Shown here: piece after piece, positions 1 to 21,622 of the stretch
Numbering within the stretch: position 1 is the first letter of the stretch
Layout of the letters: every line of letters begins with the position of its first letter
NCBI GenBank assembly: GCA_963921425.1
Contig: OY992837.1
Coordinates: forward strand, 10,079,896-10,143,895
DNA from: Dryas octopetala
Taxonomy: Eukaryota; Streptophyta; Magnoliopsida; Rosales; Rosaceae
Length of the DNA: 64,000 nucleotides
Direction: 5' to 3'
Made by a program: the position numbers and the translations under genes
The notes under the pieces: generated by a model
What the model was told of the DNA's origin: nothing
The model's database searches: none
Seen by the model: only the letters and a program-made list of their open reading frames with translations

Positions 1-384
1 CCATTTGCAATTAATCAGAGGAACAATATTACGAAATCATCCTAAATGTTGCCGACTGTACCAATATACATGCCCTCAAAATCTCTTATGTACTTGCTAA
101 ATTACAATGGAAGTTGTATATGAAAAGCAACCAACCCCTCAAACAAGGAGGTGCCCTTCAGGAAAAAAGAAAAGGAAAAATAATACACATCCAGGCTATT
201 CCCCAACGACATGAAAAAAATAATTGATCCCACAAACCAATAACTGAATCCTAATCACCTCTATGTGAGCTTTGTTGTTTCTTTACCTGTGCCATTTCAG
301 CCTCGCTATTTCCAGATTGCCTCTGTGGCAGAGGAGGATGCTTAGTACAAGCTGATGCAGTGGTCGAGGACTCATCAACTCTCA

Positions 385-11909
<11,525 letters not shown>

Positions 11910-12122
11910 TGATGGAGCAATGGGCCGTCCGATCGACGAATCTGAGAGACGAACGGAAACAGTGAAAGAGATAGAGAGCGAGGGGGAAGAGGGGAGAGAG
12001 AGAGAGAGAGAGAGGAAGAGCCAAGCAGGCTTCGTTTGCAAAGAAGACAAGCCGCGCGGGTGCAACTTCGGGTGGGAGGGGTAAATTGGTAATTTCCTTG
12101 AAATTTGAGGGCAGTATGGGAA

Positions 12123-12995
12123 GAGTGCTACTATTTGCACACCTTTTTTTTTCTTTTTGCACACCCTTTTCCCACTTTTTCTCATTTCACACTCTCACAC
12201 CCTTCCCATAATTAAATTTTCTCATACACACACCCCTCCCAATTACCATAATATCCACATTTTATCCAACACACCCCATCAACTCAGAAAAAAAAAAAAA
12301 AAAAACACACCCCTTCCCTCCTCACCGGACCACCTATCTCCCTCCCCCTCCCCAGCCCACCCCGACCACCCCAGCCCCGTCACAGCCCACCCCAGCCCCA
12401 ACCCACCCACCCAGCCCCTCACCCGACCACCTCCTTCCCTCCCGCACCCTCCCCGCACCACCCTCCCCTCTCTCTCTCCTCCCCCGCAGCACCACCTCCT
12501 CTTTCTCTCCTCCCGCGCGCAGCATCCGTTCGACACTGGTCCGCCGAAAATGTCACACTCATTCGGTAGTCATCCGCCGAACGATGTGAGTGTTGTTCGG
12601 CAGGTACCCACCGAACATCAAAGACTCGTTCGGCAAGTACTCGCCGAACCAACTACTCGGAGAAAATTTCTGCGAGAGGAGGGAGGGAAGGAGAGAGAGA
12701 GAGAGAGCTAGGTTGGTGCGAGCAAAAGGGCACGTCGGGTGAGCACGTCGGGAGAGAGAGAGAGCTTTGACGGTGCTGCACGCGGTGGTTGGAAGGCGAT
12801 GCGCGCGGTGGTGCTGTAAGCAGAAGGGTCGAGGCTGGGTTGGGCTGTGACGGGGAGAGATGGTAGAGAGAGGGAAGAAGAGATAGAGGGGATGGGGTTT
12901 TGGGTAATTTTGTTTTAGGCGTTTTTTGTCATTTCACAAATTAAAATTTTGGAGTGTGAAATAAGAAATTTTGGGGTGTGCAAATAGCAGCCCTC
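12123..12995. mobile_element. Foldback element FB-1 in the UBP12 promoter
   Basis: An 873-bp element bounded by an exact 8-bp repeat TATGGGAA (12115-12122 and 12996-13003). Terminal inverted repeats (TIRs) read GAGTGCTACTATTTGCACAC at the left and GAGGGCTGCTATTTGCACAC as the complement of the right end. The left half is pyrimidine-rich (CCCTCC, CACCCC) and the right half purine-rich (GAGGGAGG), so the halves are roughly complementary. At the centre (about 12529-12650) four imperfect palindromes of about 21 bp, of the form TTCGGC-N9-GCCGAA, start at 12529, 12562, 12596 and 12629. No transposase is present. The TSD of 8-9 bp across the three copies is closest to Mutator-type or hAT elements. 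The left end is 213 bp upstream of the UBP12 ATG. Open frames in the arms are by-products of the C-rich sequence. Confidence 0.85.
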
Positions 12996-13034
12996 TATGG
13001 GAAATAGACAATGGAGTGCGGTGCGTTACTTTTT

Positions 13035-14132
13035 GAGAACTATTATTTGCACACTTTTTTTTTCTTCTTTGCACACCCTTATAATTTAATTTGTGAATTT
13101 ACCTAATTAACACAAAAAGAAAAGACATTAAAGAACAACCCTTATACACCTATCAACTTAGACAAAAAAAAAAAAAAACACACACACACACACACACACC
13201 ACCTCTACCTGACCTACACCTTCCTCCCTCCCCCCCTGTTTCACCGGACCCACCTAGCCCTTCCCTCATCACCGGACCACTTCCCTCCCTCCCCCTCCCT
13301 CTCTCTCCTCCCTGTATGCAGCACCACCTCCCTTCCTCCCCCCGTTTCACCTGACCCACCCAGCCCCCTCCCCCCTCACCCGATCACCTCCCTCCCTCCT
13401 TCTCGCACCCTCCCCGCACCACCTTCATCTCTCTCTCTCCTCCCTTGTAGAACCACCTCTCTGTCACTAGCCATTTGAAAATGGTCCGCCGAAAAAGTTA
13501 GTTTCGTTCGGCAGACAGCCATCGAATAACTAGGAAACGTTTGGCGGATGACTGCCGAATCGAAACTAACCGTTTCGGCCGACCAATGTCGAATGGTTTG
13601 TGACGAGGATGTGGTGATGCGAGGGAAGAGAGAGAGAGGGAGGAGGGTGGTGTGGGGAGGGTGCGAGAGGGAAATAAGTGGTCGGGTGAAGGGGAGATGG
13701 GCTGGGTGGGTTGGGTGAAACAGGGGGAGGGAGGGAGGTGATGCTGCATGCGGGGAGGAGAGAGAGGGATCGAGGAGGGTGGTGCTGCATGTGGGGAGGA
13801 GAGAGAGAGAGTGGGTGAGTGAGTGAGGAAGGGAGGGAGAGAGGTGGTTCGGTGAGGAGGGATTGAGTGTATTTATTTTTTTGGTCTGAGGTTGTCCGGA
13901 AAGGGAAGGGGAGGGAGCTGGGTAGGTTGGTAAAGGGTTGTGTTTTTTTTTTTTTTTGTCTGAGTTGATAGGGGTGTGTTGGGTGATGAGTTGTGGTGAG
14001 AAATTTTGTGAAAATAGATAAAATAGAGATATTATGGTAATTAGAAAGAGTGTGTATTTGAGAAAATTTAATTGTGAGGGTGTGAAAAGGGTGTGTAAAA
14101 AGAAAAAAAAAATTGTGCAAATAATAGCTTTT
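13035..14132. mobile_element. Foldback element FB-2, same family as FB-1
   Basis: Begins GAGAACTATTATTTGCACAC and ends with a complementary GTGCAAATAATAGC followed by a T-run, which makes the exact right boundary and target duplication uncertain. It has the same plan as FB-1: C-rich left arm with a (CA)n run near 13180, G-rich right arm, and a central array whose units start near 13474, 13507, 13541 and 13574. Only 39 bp separate it from FB-1, so two members inserted next to each other. It encodes no recognisable protein. Confidence 0.78.
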
Positions 14133-14228
14133 TTTTTTTTGTACATGAGATCTTGAGCGTGGGCAGGGAACAGTAGGAAGGTGACATGACATCTATAGTC
14201 GATGGGTTGGGTGGGTTACAAAGTACAT

Positions 14229-14278
14229 CACGTGGCAGTCTCGGGAGGTCACGTGCGTGTAGACAGCTAATGACGTCA
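14229..14278. promoter_or_regulatory. Cluster of three ACGT-core (bZIP/bHLH) motifs
   Basis: CACGTGG at 14229-14235 (ABRE/G-box type), CACGTG at 14250-14255 (G-box) and TGACGTCA at 14271-14278 (palindromic CRE/as-1-like). Such clusters are typical of plant promoters. If FB-1 and FB-2 are removed, the cluster would lie about 360 bp upstream of the UBP12 start codon, so it may be ancestral UBP12 promoter pushed away by the insertions. This is inferred from motifs only. Confidence 0.45.
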
Positions 14279-14793
14279 TGTGATTGTGAGCCTTCCTAGT
14301 ACAATAGGACTGCTTTATTTAATTGGGGGCTGTTTTTGTAAGCTACTACACCACATGGTCCACATGTGCACACACCTAAGCTAAGCTAGTGTTTGGTTTA
14401 TTAGAACTATATGGATTATGAGTCCTTATACAATACCTCCTTGTATGGTTACATAACTCCAATCAATGGTAGTTGTTTTTTTGGTCAAACATTCAATGGT
14501 AGTTACTATTATAATACTATTCTTAAGTTTGAGCATCTAAAAATTAATAAGTTTTCGAATTAAATGATGATCGATTACCACCATAAAAACTCAATTGTTG
14601 TAAAATCTCAATTGCTATAACACTACTTCAATCAACAACGACAACTATTACTTTTGTTCTACTTTTACTTTTCGATATCATTCTATGTAGGGTTATTTGC
14701 TTTAAAAGTGTAGAATCACCCTGTAAGACTTTGAATGAATTTTTTGTTTAACTCTCAAATTTTCAGCTATTGAAAATTAAAACATAAAACTTA

Positions 14794-15665
14794 TGGTGCG
14801 TTTGGATGAAGTAATTTGAAACTACTAAGGAATTCACAAATGACGGAATTAAAAATGACGTGATTTAAAATTCTAGAATTTGTAAATTCTTTTGTTTGGA
14901 TAAATGTAATCATAATGAAATTTAAATACGAAATTTATAATAGTTTTATAAAAGAGTGATGGTGATAGTGGCAACAATAAAAATGATGTTTGTGATAAGT
15001 TGACGATAGTAGTAGGGGTGATGGCCCACGGGCGGTGGGAGAAATGGTGGTGGCAAAAATTGGGGTATTGGAGGTGGTGGCAACGGCGACATTGGCGGTG
15101 ATGGTGATGGTGGTGGCGGCGACGGCAACAGCGATGGTGGTGGTGATGGCATTGGTGATGGAGGCGGCGGTGTCAGTGTCGGTGGTGGTGGTGGTGGTGG
15201 CGCTGTCAGTGGTGGTGACGGTGGTGGCAATAGTGGCGGCTGTGGTTGTAGCGGCGGAGGTGGTGTTGGTGGTGGTGGCAGCCGGTAGTGGTAGTGGTGG
15301 TGGCGGTGGTGGCGGTGGCGGTCGTAGTAGTGGCAGAGGTGGTGGTGGCGGTGAAGGTGGTGATGGTGGTGGCGGAGGTGGCGGTGGTGGTGGCAGTGGT
15401 GGTGGTGGTAGTGGTGGTGGTATTGTAATTAATTGGCAAGGTAATTGGTAGACACGACTTTTTTTTTATTTTTATAAAAATTGGAATTTTGAAAATGACA
15501 CCAATTTAGGTAGAATTTACAGCCTTCAAATCCCAAGTTTTTTTCCACATAGAATTTACAAAATTCTATATTTATGGACCCAAACAAAGAAATTAGAGCA
15601 TGTAATTTATTAAATGCTGAGTTTTGTTTAAATTCCAAGTTTTTTTTCTCCATCCAAACACACCA
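14794..15665. mobile_element. PIF/Harbinger-like MITE with GGT/GGC core
   Basis: The left end TGGTGCGTTTGGATG and the complement of the right end TGGTGTGTTTGGATG form TIRs, flanked by TTA on both sides (14791-14793 and 15666-15668). A 3-bp TTA/TAA duplication is the hallmark of PIF/Harbinger elements. Internal inverted similarity continues inward (AATTTGTAAATTCTTTTGTTTGG at the left in mirrored form at the right). No transposase is present. The middle is an expanded trinucleotide tract, listed separately. Confidence 0.75.
15017..15423. repeat. GGT/GGC trinucleotide tract, about 0.4 kb
   Basis: A near-continuous, imperfect GGN repeat (GGTGGT, GGTGGC, GATGGTGG) on the + strand inside the Harbinger-like MITE. 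All reading frames give low-complexity peptides (poly-Gly, poly-Val or, on the other strand, poly-Pro or poly-Thr), so I do not call a gene. Confidence 0.9.
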
Positions 15666-15668
15666 TTA

Positions 15669-16837
15669 AGGAAACAAGTGTCAATCACTTATTGATACCT
15701 TACTAATCAACACCGGCATCCGCATTGTACATTCAAAATTATAAGAGAATTTATATACAACTCCTAAAAGAATAATGTAAACCAGTTGTTTCAAACGATT
15801 AATGAGCATTTGTGTAACATAACATAAGTTAGAAAGAAATTGAAGTATATATGTCGGGTGACATGAATGAAATTACCCAATCGTTCTTAATTTTAAAATC
15901 TATTAATAGTAGTTTTGAGAGTCTTTTATGATGGTTGACGAAGGGAGTTTTGTTTATTATGATAACTAAATAGATCTTACAAGCCATGAGTATGTTGTAA
16001 TGGTGAGAAAGTAGAAAGTATCTAATTATATAGTTTTTTTATTTAAGCAATAAAAAAAATGATGAAGTTGAAAGTCTTCGGATATGGAGAATGTGTAATA
16101 TCACTATATCAATTTTAATTTATAAACCGCAGTTGTTGGATAACTCAGTTGAAATGACTGTGAAATTGCCCACTTTGCATTAAAGTTCGATCCCCCCTCC
16201 TCCCAACTCAAAAAAAAAAAAAAAAAAACTTATAAATCTATATATTAAATTTGTATGATGAATGTAGTTGACATTTCTAATATAATGGTTGGCAAGTTGT
16301 GTTTTTTTAATAATATAAATATAGGTATAGAAATGGTTGACATTTCTAAGCTAGTGTATAAATTCAATAGATATACACATTTTTAATATAATGGTTGGCA
16401 AATGTGTATTCATAGAAATCGTTGTCCAAGTGATGAGGGTGGAAGAGATAATTGGTTAAATTAGTTTAGCGTTGATTTCTTCTAACCTAACAAAAAACAG
16501 TGTATTCATTCATAAAAATGACCAAATAATACTAATTACGTTCCTTATGGATTATAAATTTTTCTTACACTTACCAACTAATTCTCAGCTTCTTATCAAA
16601 AGCAAAAAAAAATCATCTTCACATTCTATTCTTAATTGAATATCATTTGATTCCAATGTTCATTCTAGCAATAAACACAACCAAATAACTTTAAGATTTG
16701 TAAACTAATAATATATTTACTTACCTGAATCAAAATTAAGACGATATCAATATGGAAATGACTTCGAAAAAGATTTGAAAATTAATAACATAATTACTCA
16801 CCTGAAATCAAAATTAAGAAGAAATCAATTTGGAAAT
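15669..16837. other. Intergenic, AT-rich, no gene seen
   Basis: No coding signature on either strand. An A-run lies at about 16210-16228. At the right end a stretch near 16722-16765 (ACCTGAATCAAAATTAAG...) is repeated near 16799-16840, a local duplication of about 75-bp period ending at the next MITE. Confidence 0.6.
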
Positions 16838-17629
16838 GAGAGTAGTTTTGCTCACCCCCTTTAACTCAGGTGTATGTTCACCTCCCATCTAAAATACTGT
16901 CATGTGTTTAAAAAACTAACCATGAGTTAGTATATTATATTTAATTATTTTAAATATTATAATGATGAGAGAGAAAAATAATTTGACAGCTCTTTTCTAC
17001 TTTTATTCTTATCTTTTATTACTCAACTTTTTTTCACTTTTTTATTACCCATTAATTTCTCTATTCTCTTTTATTTAATTATTTCTAATAATTTTTTAAA
17101 TAAATTAAATAAAAGAGAAGAGAGAAGTTAATTATTTCTAATAATATATATTGTGCCGATGATGTTACTGGAAATAGCACTAGGAACAATTGATGTATAT
17201 TATAGATATATGAAAATCGAAAAACCCACTGATATTTGGTGGATGCATATGAAAATCGAAAAGCAATTATAGTTTAAGACTATAATCATTAATCATTGGG
17301 TTTGGCATTCAATCAAAGGAACAACAAAACTCTTTCAAATCTTCCAAGCTTTTCCAATCGATATATATTTAGAAAAGAGAAGAGAGAAACTTATTTAGAA
17401 ATAATTAAATAAAAGAGAAGAGAGAAGTTAATGGGTAATTAAAAAGTGAAAAAAAGTTGAGTAATAAAAGATAAGGGTAAAAGTAGAAAAGAGCTGTCAA
17501 ATTATTTTTCTCTTTCATCATTATAATATTTAAAATAATTAAATATATTAGTTTTTTAAACACATGGCAGCATTTTAGATGGAAGGTGAGCATACACCTG
17601 AGTTAAAGGGGGTGAGCAAAACTGCTCTC
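16838..17629. mobile_element. Mutator-type MITE with long inverted arms
   Basis: Ends GAGAGTAGTTTTGCTCACC and, as complement of the right end, GAGAGCAGTTTTGCTCACC. The arms pair over roughly 280 bp (16838-17130 with about 17370-17629). The flanks carry an exact ATTTGGAAAT at 16828-16837 and 17630-17639, a 9-10-bp target duplication as in Mutator-like elements. The central about 230 bp (about 17140-17370) is unpaired and non-coding. Confidence 0.82.
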
Positions 17630-17688
17630 ATTTGGAAATAATTTCAAATAAAGATTGATTGAAATAAAAATAATATGTCGGTTACACC

Positions 17689-18153
17689 TAGAGATGTCAA
17701 ATGGGCCGGGTCGGCCCGTTTAAGTTGAGCCCATCGTGCTTTCGTGCCGTGCTCGAGCCGACTTATATAGTTAAGACCTAAGTCTGGCACGGCCCACGAC
17801 CCACGGCCCTGTGGGTCATTCATGCTCGTGCCATGCCTTAAACGAACCGGCCCACAAACATTTTTTCATTTTTATTTTTTAGAGTGATAAAACTAATCTT
17901 ATGATATTTTTTCTTATTTATAATTAAATATTAACATTATTTTTCATGAAAATTGAATATTTTTGTTAAAAATTCTCTAAAAATTGAAAAAACAATGTTA
18001 AAATAGTCGTGCCTAATTCGGGCTCATTTCGTGCCCGTGCTCGTGCCGTGCTTAGCCCATGTTGTGCTCGTGCTGTGCCATGCCCGATGGGCTAAATTCG
18101 GCCCGGCCCATTTAATCATGCCGTGCCGTATCGTGCTCGGCCCAACCCGATCC
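17689..18153. mobile_element. hAT-type MITE, 465 bp
   Basis: An exact 8-bp repeat GTTACACC flanks the segment (17681-17688 and 18154-18161), and its left end TAGAGATGTCAAATGGGCC is a common hAT MITE terminus. The interior is GC-rich with repeated GGCCC, CGTGCC and GTGCTCG words around an AT-rich centre. The right end (CCCAACCCGATCC) is only a weak match to the left terminus, so the right boundary rests mainly on the TSD. Confidence 0.65.
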
Positions 18154-18161
18154 GTTACACC

Positions 18162-19035
18162 CAATAATTTTTTCTAAATGAGAATGAATTGAAATGAGGC
18201 ATTCTCATTTAAGCATTTACTTTTTGTTTTATTACCTTGGAAGATATCAAACCCTTAAGCCATCATATTCCTAATCCATTTAGATACGGGAAAATGATCA
18301 ATTTGGTCCTTGAAGTTTGGTTGTTTTTAATTTAGTTGCTCAAGTTTCAAATTTTTCAGTTGTCTGAAAAATTCATTAATTTGTTTGATGGAAATGTCAG
18401 TTCTTATTTCCATTTACAAAATCCATTTGAATTCAACTCTCGGCCTCTTCCTTTCCCAAGCCTTAGGCCTTCTTTATAACAAAAGTAACCTAGGAGGCAC
18501 AAAAGTGATAGCCAAATCTATGACCTTATGTATCACAGTACCTCATTTTTCTTAAGGTGGTTAAACTTCAGCCATGGTTTTCAGCAGTAAATTAGGGCTC
18601 GAGAAAGATGTAAGCACCCAACACCTAATCATATTCATCCAACACTTATTGAAACTTTGGTTTGACACTAAATCATCCCTATCAACTCAGGGGAGGCAGG
18701 AGAGGCTCATAAGGTACACAAATATATCATAAAGATTACAATGGTGTACTCCAACTAAAACAATGAGATTAACTATTATCGAATAAAGAGACTCAAAACT
18801 GTACGAGGTAATGACAGATTGCAATCTATAAAGAGACTCAAAACTGTCGCACTCAAAACGTAACATAAATGAAATAAAATTCAAGTCAACCAAAGGATTC
18901 AACCATATGAGGTCATAGGATCCAAACTAAATGGAAGCATCTATCATGTTCAAGTCTGTGATGCTAGTTTCACAAATAACAGTCATATGCAAGTAACCAA
19001 AACTGAGAGGCAGGAATGCCAACAAAGAAGACCCA
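18162..19035. other. Intergenic and eS28 3' region
   Basis: No gene recognised. A stretch at about 18290-18370 (TTTGGTCCTTGAAGTTTGG and following) resembles the common plant repeat theme of short 'GTCC..GAAGTTT' blocks, possibly an element relic. The part near 18700-19035 lies downstream of the eS28 stop codon and probably includes its 3' UTR. Confidence 0.4.
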
Positions 19036-19233
19036 TCAACGCAGCCTTCTTGCTTCTCTTTCCGACTCAAGCAAGGTAAGGACATCCCCCTCCCTCACAG
19101 GTCCCTTGACATTCCTCATGATGAAACGATTCTGGTCATCCAAAAACTTGACTCTAACTTGCGTCACCTGCCCTCTAGATCCAGTACGACCCATAACTTT
19201 CACTACAATAGCATGCTTTACTGCGGATTCCAT
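19036..19233 (-). CDS. RPS28: 40S ribosomal protein eS28 (RPS28)
   Basis: Component of the small ribosomal subunit head. The coding sequence is one uninterrupted exon of 65 codons plus stop, starting [19 protein letters not shown] and ending [12 protein letters not shown], near-identical to plant eS28 as recalled. The length equals the family length. The 5' UTR is split: acceptor AG at 19235-19236 just upstream of the ATG, donor GT after 20074, intron about 839 bp, first exon from 20074 to about 20200. A leader intron is common in plant ribosomal protein genes. The promoter is interrupted by element FB-3, inserted into a telo-box. Confidence 0.97.
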   Translation of the reverse strand: MESAVKHAIVVKVMGRTGSRGQVTQVRVKFLDDQNRFIMRNVKGPVREGDVLTLLESEREARRLR

Positions 19234-20218
19234 TCTTCACCCAAAAAAAAAAATTAATATTAGAAAAATGAATCTTTGATTTAGTTCAAAGCCAACAACC
19301 ATTTTCTTTGCTTCTAAAAGAAGAAACGAAATACATCTACTAGTGCAGCTGTGCATGCTTGAATTGTAGGAGCACTATGTTTCAATGCAAAGTAGCAATG
19401 CCAAATCACGCACGAAGACTTAAGAAATCAAGTGGAGAGACCAATATATCAAATATTACTGTTAGGAAAACAGAGAAACGCAAAAACTCAACAGGGTATC
19501 ATAAATTCGTGGTATTTGGCAAATATAAAATCCTAGAAAAAACAAAAAATCAGAATCCATTAGAATTGTGTATCAGCACCTAAGAATGGGATAGAACATC
19601 CATTTGAACCACATAGTACATTAGTTAATCTAAGCCAAGAATACCTAACATATGCTAACAACAAGCTACCCAAGCATCTTTTTATTTATTTTTTATTACT
19701 AGCCATAATATGCAAACTATTAACAAGTCTCAAAATCCTTTGAAAATTAACAACATAAACAGAAAAAAAGTAACAACTTTTCCCATCAGTCTCCATTTTA
19801 ACTGATGAAAAACCAACAAATTATAAGATAATTATATGTAATCCTACAATTACACTAGACTCTGTTTCCCAAAAAAAATTAACAAAAATTAAAGAAATTG
19901 AACAATTCGAAATACAATGGATACCCACATCAAAGAAATTGAAAAATTCACAAACTTAAAATGATCCTGAAGAAGCACCATTGACGTCAATTCAATTTGA
20001 CAATTATAAGCTTAAAATCTTGTCTATCTTTCAAAAAAATATGAAAAAGGGGAATTGGGGTTAAGCTAGGTACCTCTAATACTCCGAAGGTGGGGACTGC
20101 GATGCTGGCCGCCGGCAACGCAGAGAGAGATAAAGAGAGAGAAGGGATCAACGACAGAGACTCAGAGAGAAAGTGAGGAGGTAACGGCGCGGAAAATGAA
20201 TGAAAAGGGTTAAGGTTT
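19234..20218 (-). promoter_or_regulatory. eS28 leader: 5' UTR exon, intron and proximal promoter
   Basis: The leader exon (about 20074-20200) is purine-rich on the + strand (GAGAGAGA), meaning a pyrimidine-rich mRNA leader as expected for a ribosomal protein gene. The donor reads AGAG|GTACCT and the acceptor GGTGAAG|AATG. A degenerate telo-box AAACCTTAA (complement of 20210-20218) sits immediately upstream and is one half of the target duplication made by FB-3. Confidence 0.7.
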
Positions 20219-21065
20219 GAGAGCTGGTAACTGCGCGACTTTTTTTTTTTTTTTTTTAATCAAAAATCAAAGAAAAAGATACACACATCCCTCATTCTCG
20301 GACAAAAAAAAACATACCCCTCATTCTCAGCCTCACCCCAACCACCTCCCCTCCTTCACCCGGCCCATCCAACCCCCTCCTTCCCTTACCCGACCACTGC
20401 AAGCAACACCCGAGCCCCACCCCCAACCTCCTCTTCTCTCTCTTTTCTTCTCTCCTCCCTCTCTTCTTTCCTTCGTCTCGCCTGCAACACCAATGGCCGA
20501 GCACATCGTCTCCAACTAGCAAGTCGAGCCTCACCCTTCTTCTCTGAGCTCGCCTGCGACACCGCGCCTCAACCTGCTGCAACCATAGCGAAGCACCACT
20601 GCCAACAAAAAAATCGTTGCTGGTTAGGCGGCTATATGCCGAATGGGTCATGGATGTTCGGCGACTACCTGTTGAATGGGTCGTGGATGTTTGGTAGGTG
20701 GCTGTCAAAGGAAACTCAAATTTTCGGCAGACCAGTGCCGAATGAAGGAGAAAGCAGAGAGAAGGAGGAGAGAAGAAAAGCGAGAGAGGAGGAGACTGGG
20801 GGTGGGGCTCGGGTGCTGCTCTCAGTGGTCGGCTGAGGGGGCGAAGGGCTGGGTGGGTGTGGCTGGGTGAGGAAAAGGCTGATGAGGGAAGAGCTGCATG
20901 GGTCGGTGAGGGAGAGGAATGGGCTGGGTGTGTGTTTTTTTTTTGGCCTGTTGATGGGGTGTGCAAAAGAGAGAAAATGGAGTTCGTTTTTGGGTGTGGA
21001 AAAGAGAGATGTGTATTTTCCTTCGATTTTTGATTTTTTTAAAGGGTGTGCAAATAGTAGCCATC
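20219..21065. mobile_element. Foldback element FB-3 in the eS28 promoter
   Basis: An 847-bp relative of FB-1 and FB-2. The right end complement reads GATGGCTACTATTTGCACAC and the left end is the diverged GAGAGCTGGTAACTGC. Flanks are TTAAGGTTT (20210-20218) and TTAGGGTTT (21066-21074), a 9-bp target duplication with one difference. The left arm is pyrimidine-rich, the right arm purine-rich, and they are clearly complementary (for example CACCCCAACC and CCGACCACTG in the left arm against GGCTGGGTG and CAGTGGTCGG in the right). The central array has units starting at about 20624, 20657, 20691 and 20723. No coding capacity. Confidence 0.83.
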
Positions 21066-21187
21066 TTAGGGTTTTTCTCCTAATTAATAGGGAAATTACC
21101 AAAATACCCGTAGTCTTAGGATTGTTTTGTAATATTTTAGAATAGAGTTTTTTTTTAAGTCCATGATCGGCCTGCCCATTTGCAAAA

Positions 21188-21613
21188 GGACACTACTTGA
21201 GTCACCCCCTGGGGTATCCCAATGTCACCCCTTCCCCCAAAATAGTAAATTTCGATAATACCGGTGTATGATCGGAACCGTTCACTTTTAGATCACTTAT
21301 TATAGATCGTCTCTGTAAAAAATCAATTTAATTAGAAATCGTTTGATTATATAATTGTTATTGATTAAATAGAAAAAATCAACGGTTTGGTAAAAAATCA
21401 CTTTTTAATTGAAAACGATCCATTTTTCTACTTAATTGACAACAGTTATATAATCAAACGATTTTTGATTGATTTAATTTTTAATAAAGATGATCTTTAT
21501 TTAGTTATCTAAAAAGTGAACGGTTCCGATCATGCACCGGTATTATCGAAATCGAAATTTGGGGGGATGGGGTGACCTTGGAATACCCCCTGAGAGTGAC
21601 CCAAATATTGTCC
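21188..21613. mobile_element. Mutator-type foldback MITE, 426 bp
   Basis: Exact 9-bp duplication TTTGCAAAA at 21179-21187 and 21614-21622. TIRs are GGACACTACTTGAGTCACC at the left and GGACAATATTTGGGTCACT as complement of the right end. Most of the element folds on itself: the word CGGAACCGTTCACTTTTAGA at the left returns as its complement near 21510-21530. Motifs such as GATCGGAACCGT and AAAAAATC resemble the arms of the palindrome at 58.7-59.5 kb, so the two may be related. Confidence 0.85.
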
Positions 21614-21622
21614 TTTGCAAAA

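Noticed and set aside
12157-12711. 184-codon open frame over FB-1
   Set aside because: Poly-Pro/Ser translation of a C-rich inverted-repeat arm; no domain, and the opposite frames are equally open.
13376-14192. 256- and 208-codon open frames over FB-2
   Set aside because: Low-complexity frames on the complement of the G-rich arm, with no protein-like composition or homology that I recognise.
15035-15451. Gly/Val-rich frame of 138 codons (could look like a glycine-rich protein)
   Set aside because: It is the GGT/GGC trinucleotide tract inside a MITE; all frames over it are open and monotonous.
18290-18470. Block resembling a dispersed 'GTCC..GAAGTTT' repeat
   Set aside because: No inverted partner or target duplication found; boundaries cannot be set.
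20292-20966. 224-codon open frame over FB-3
   Set aside because: The same artefact in the third foldback element.
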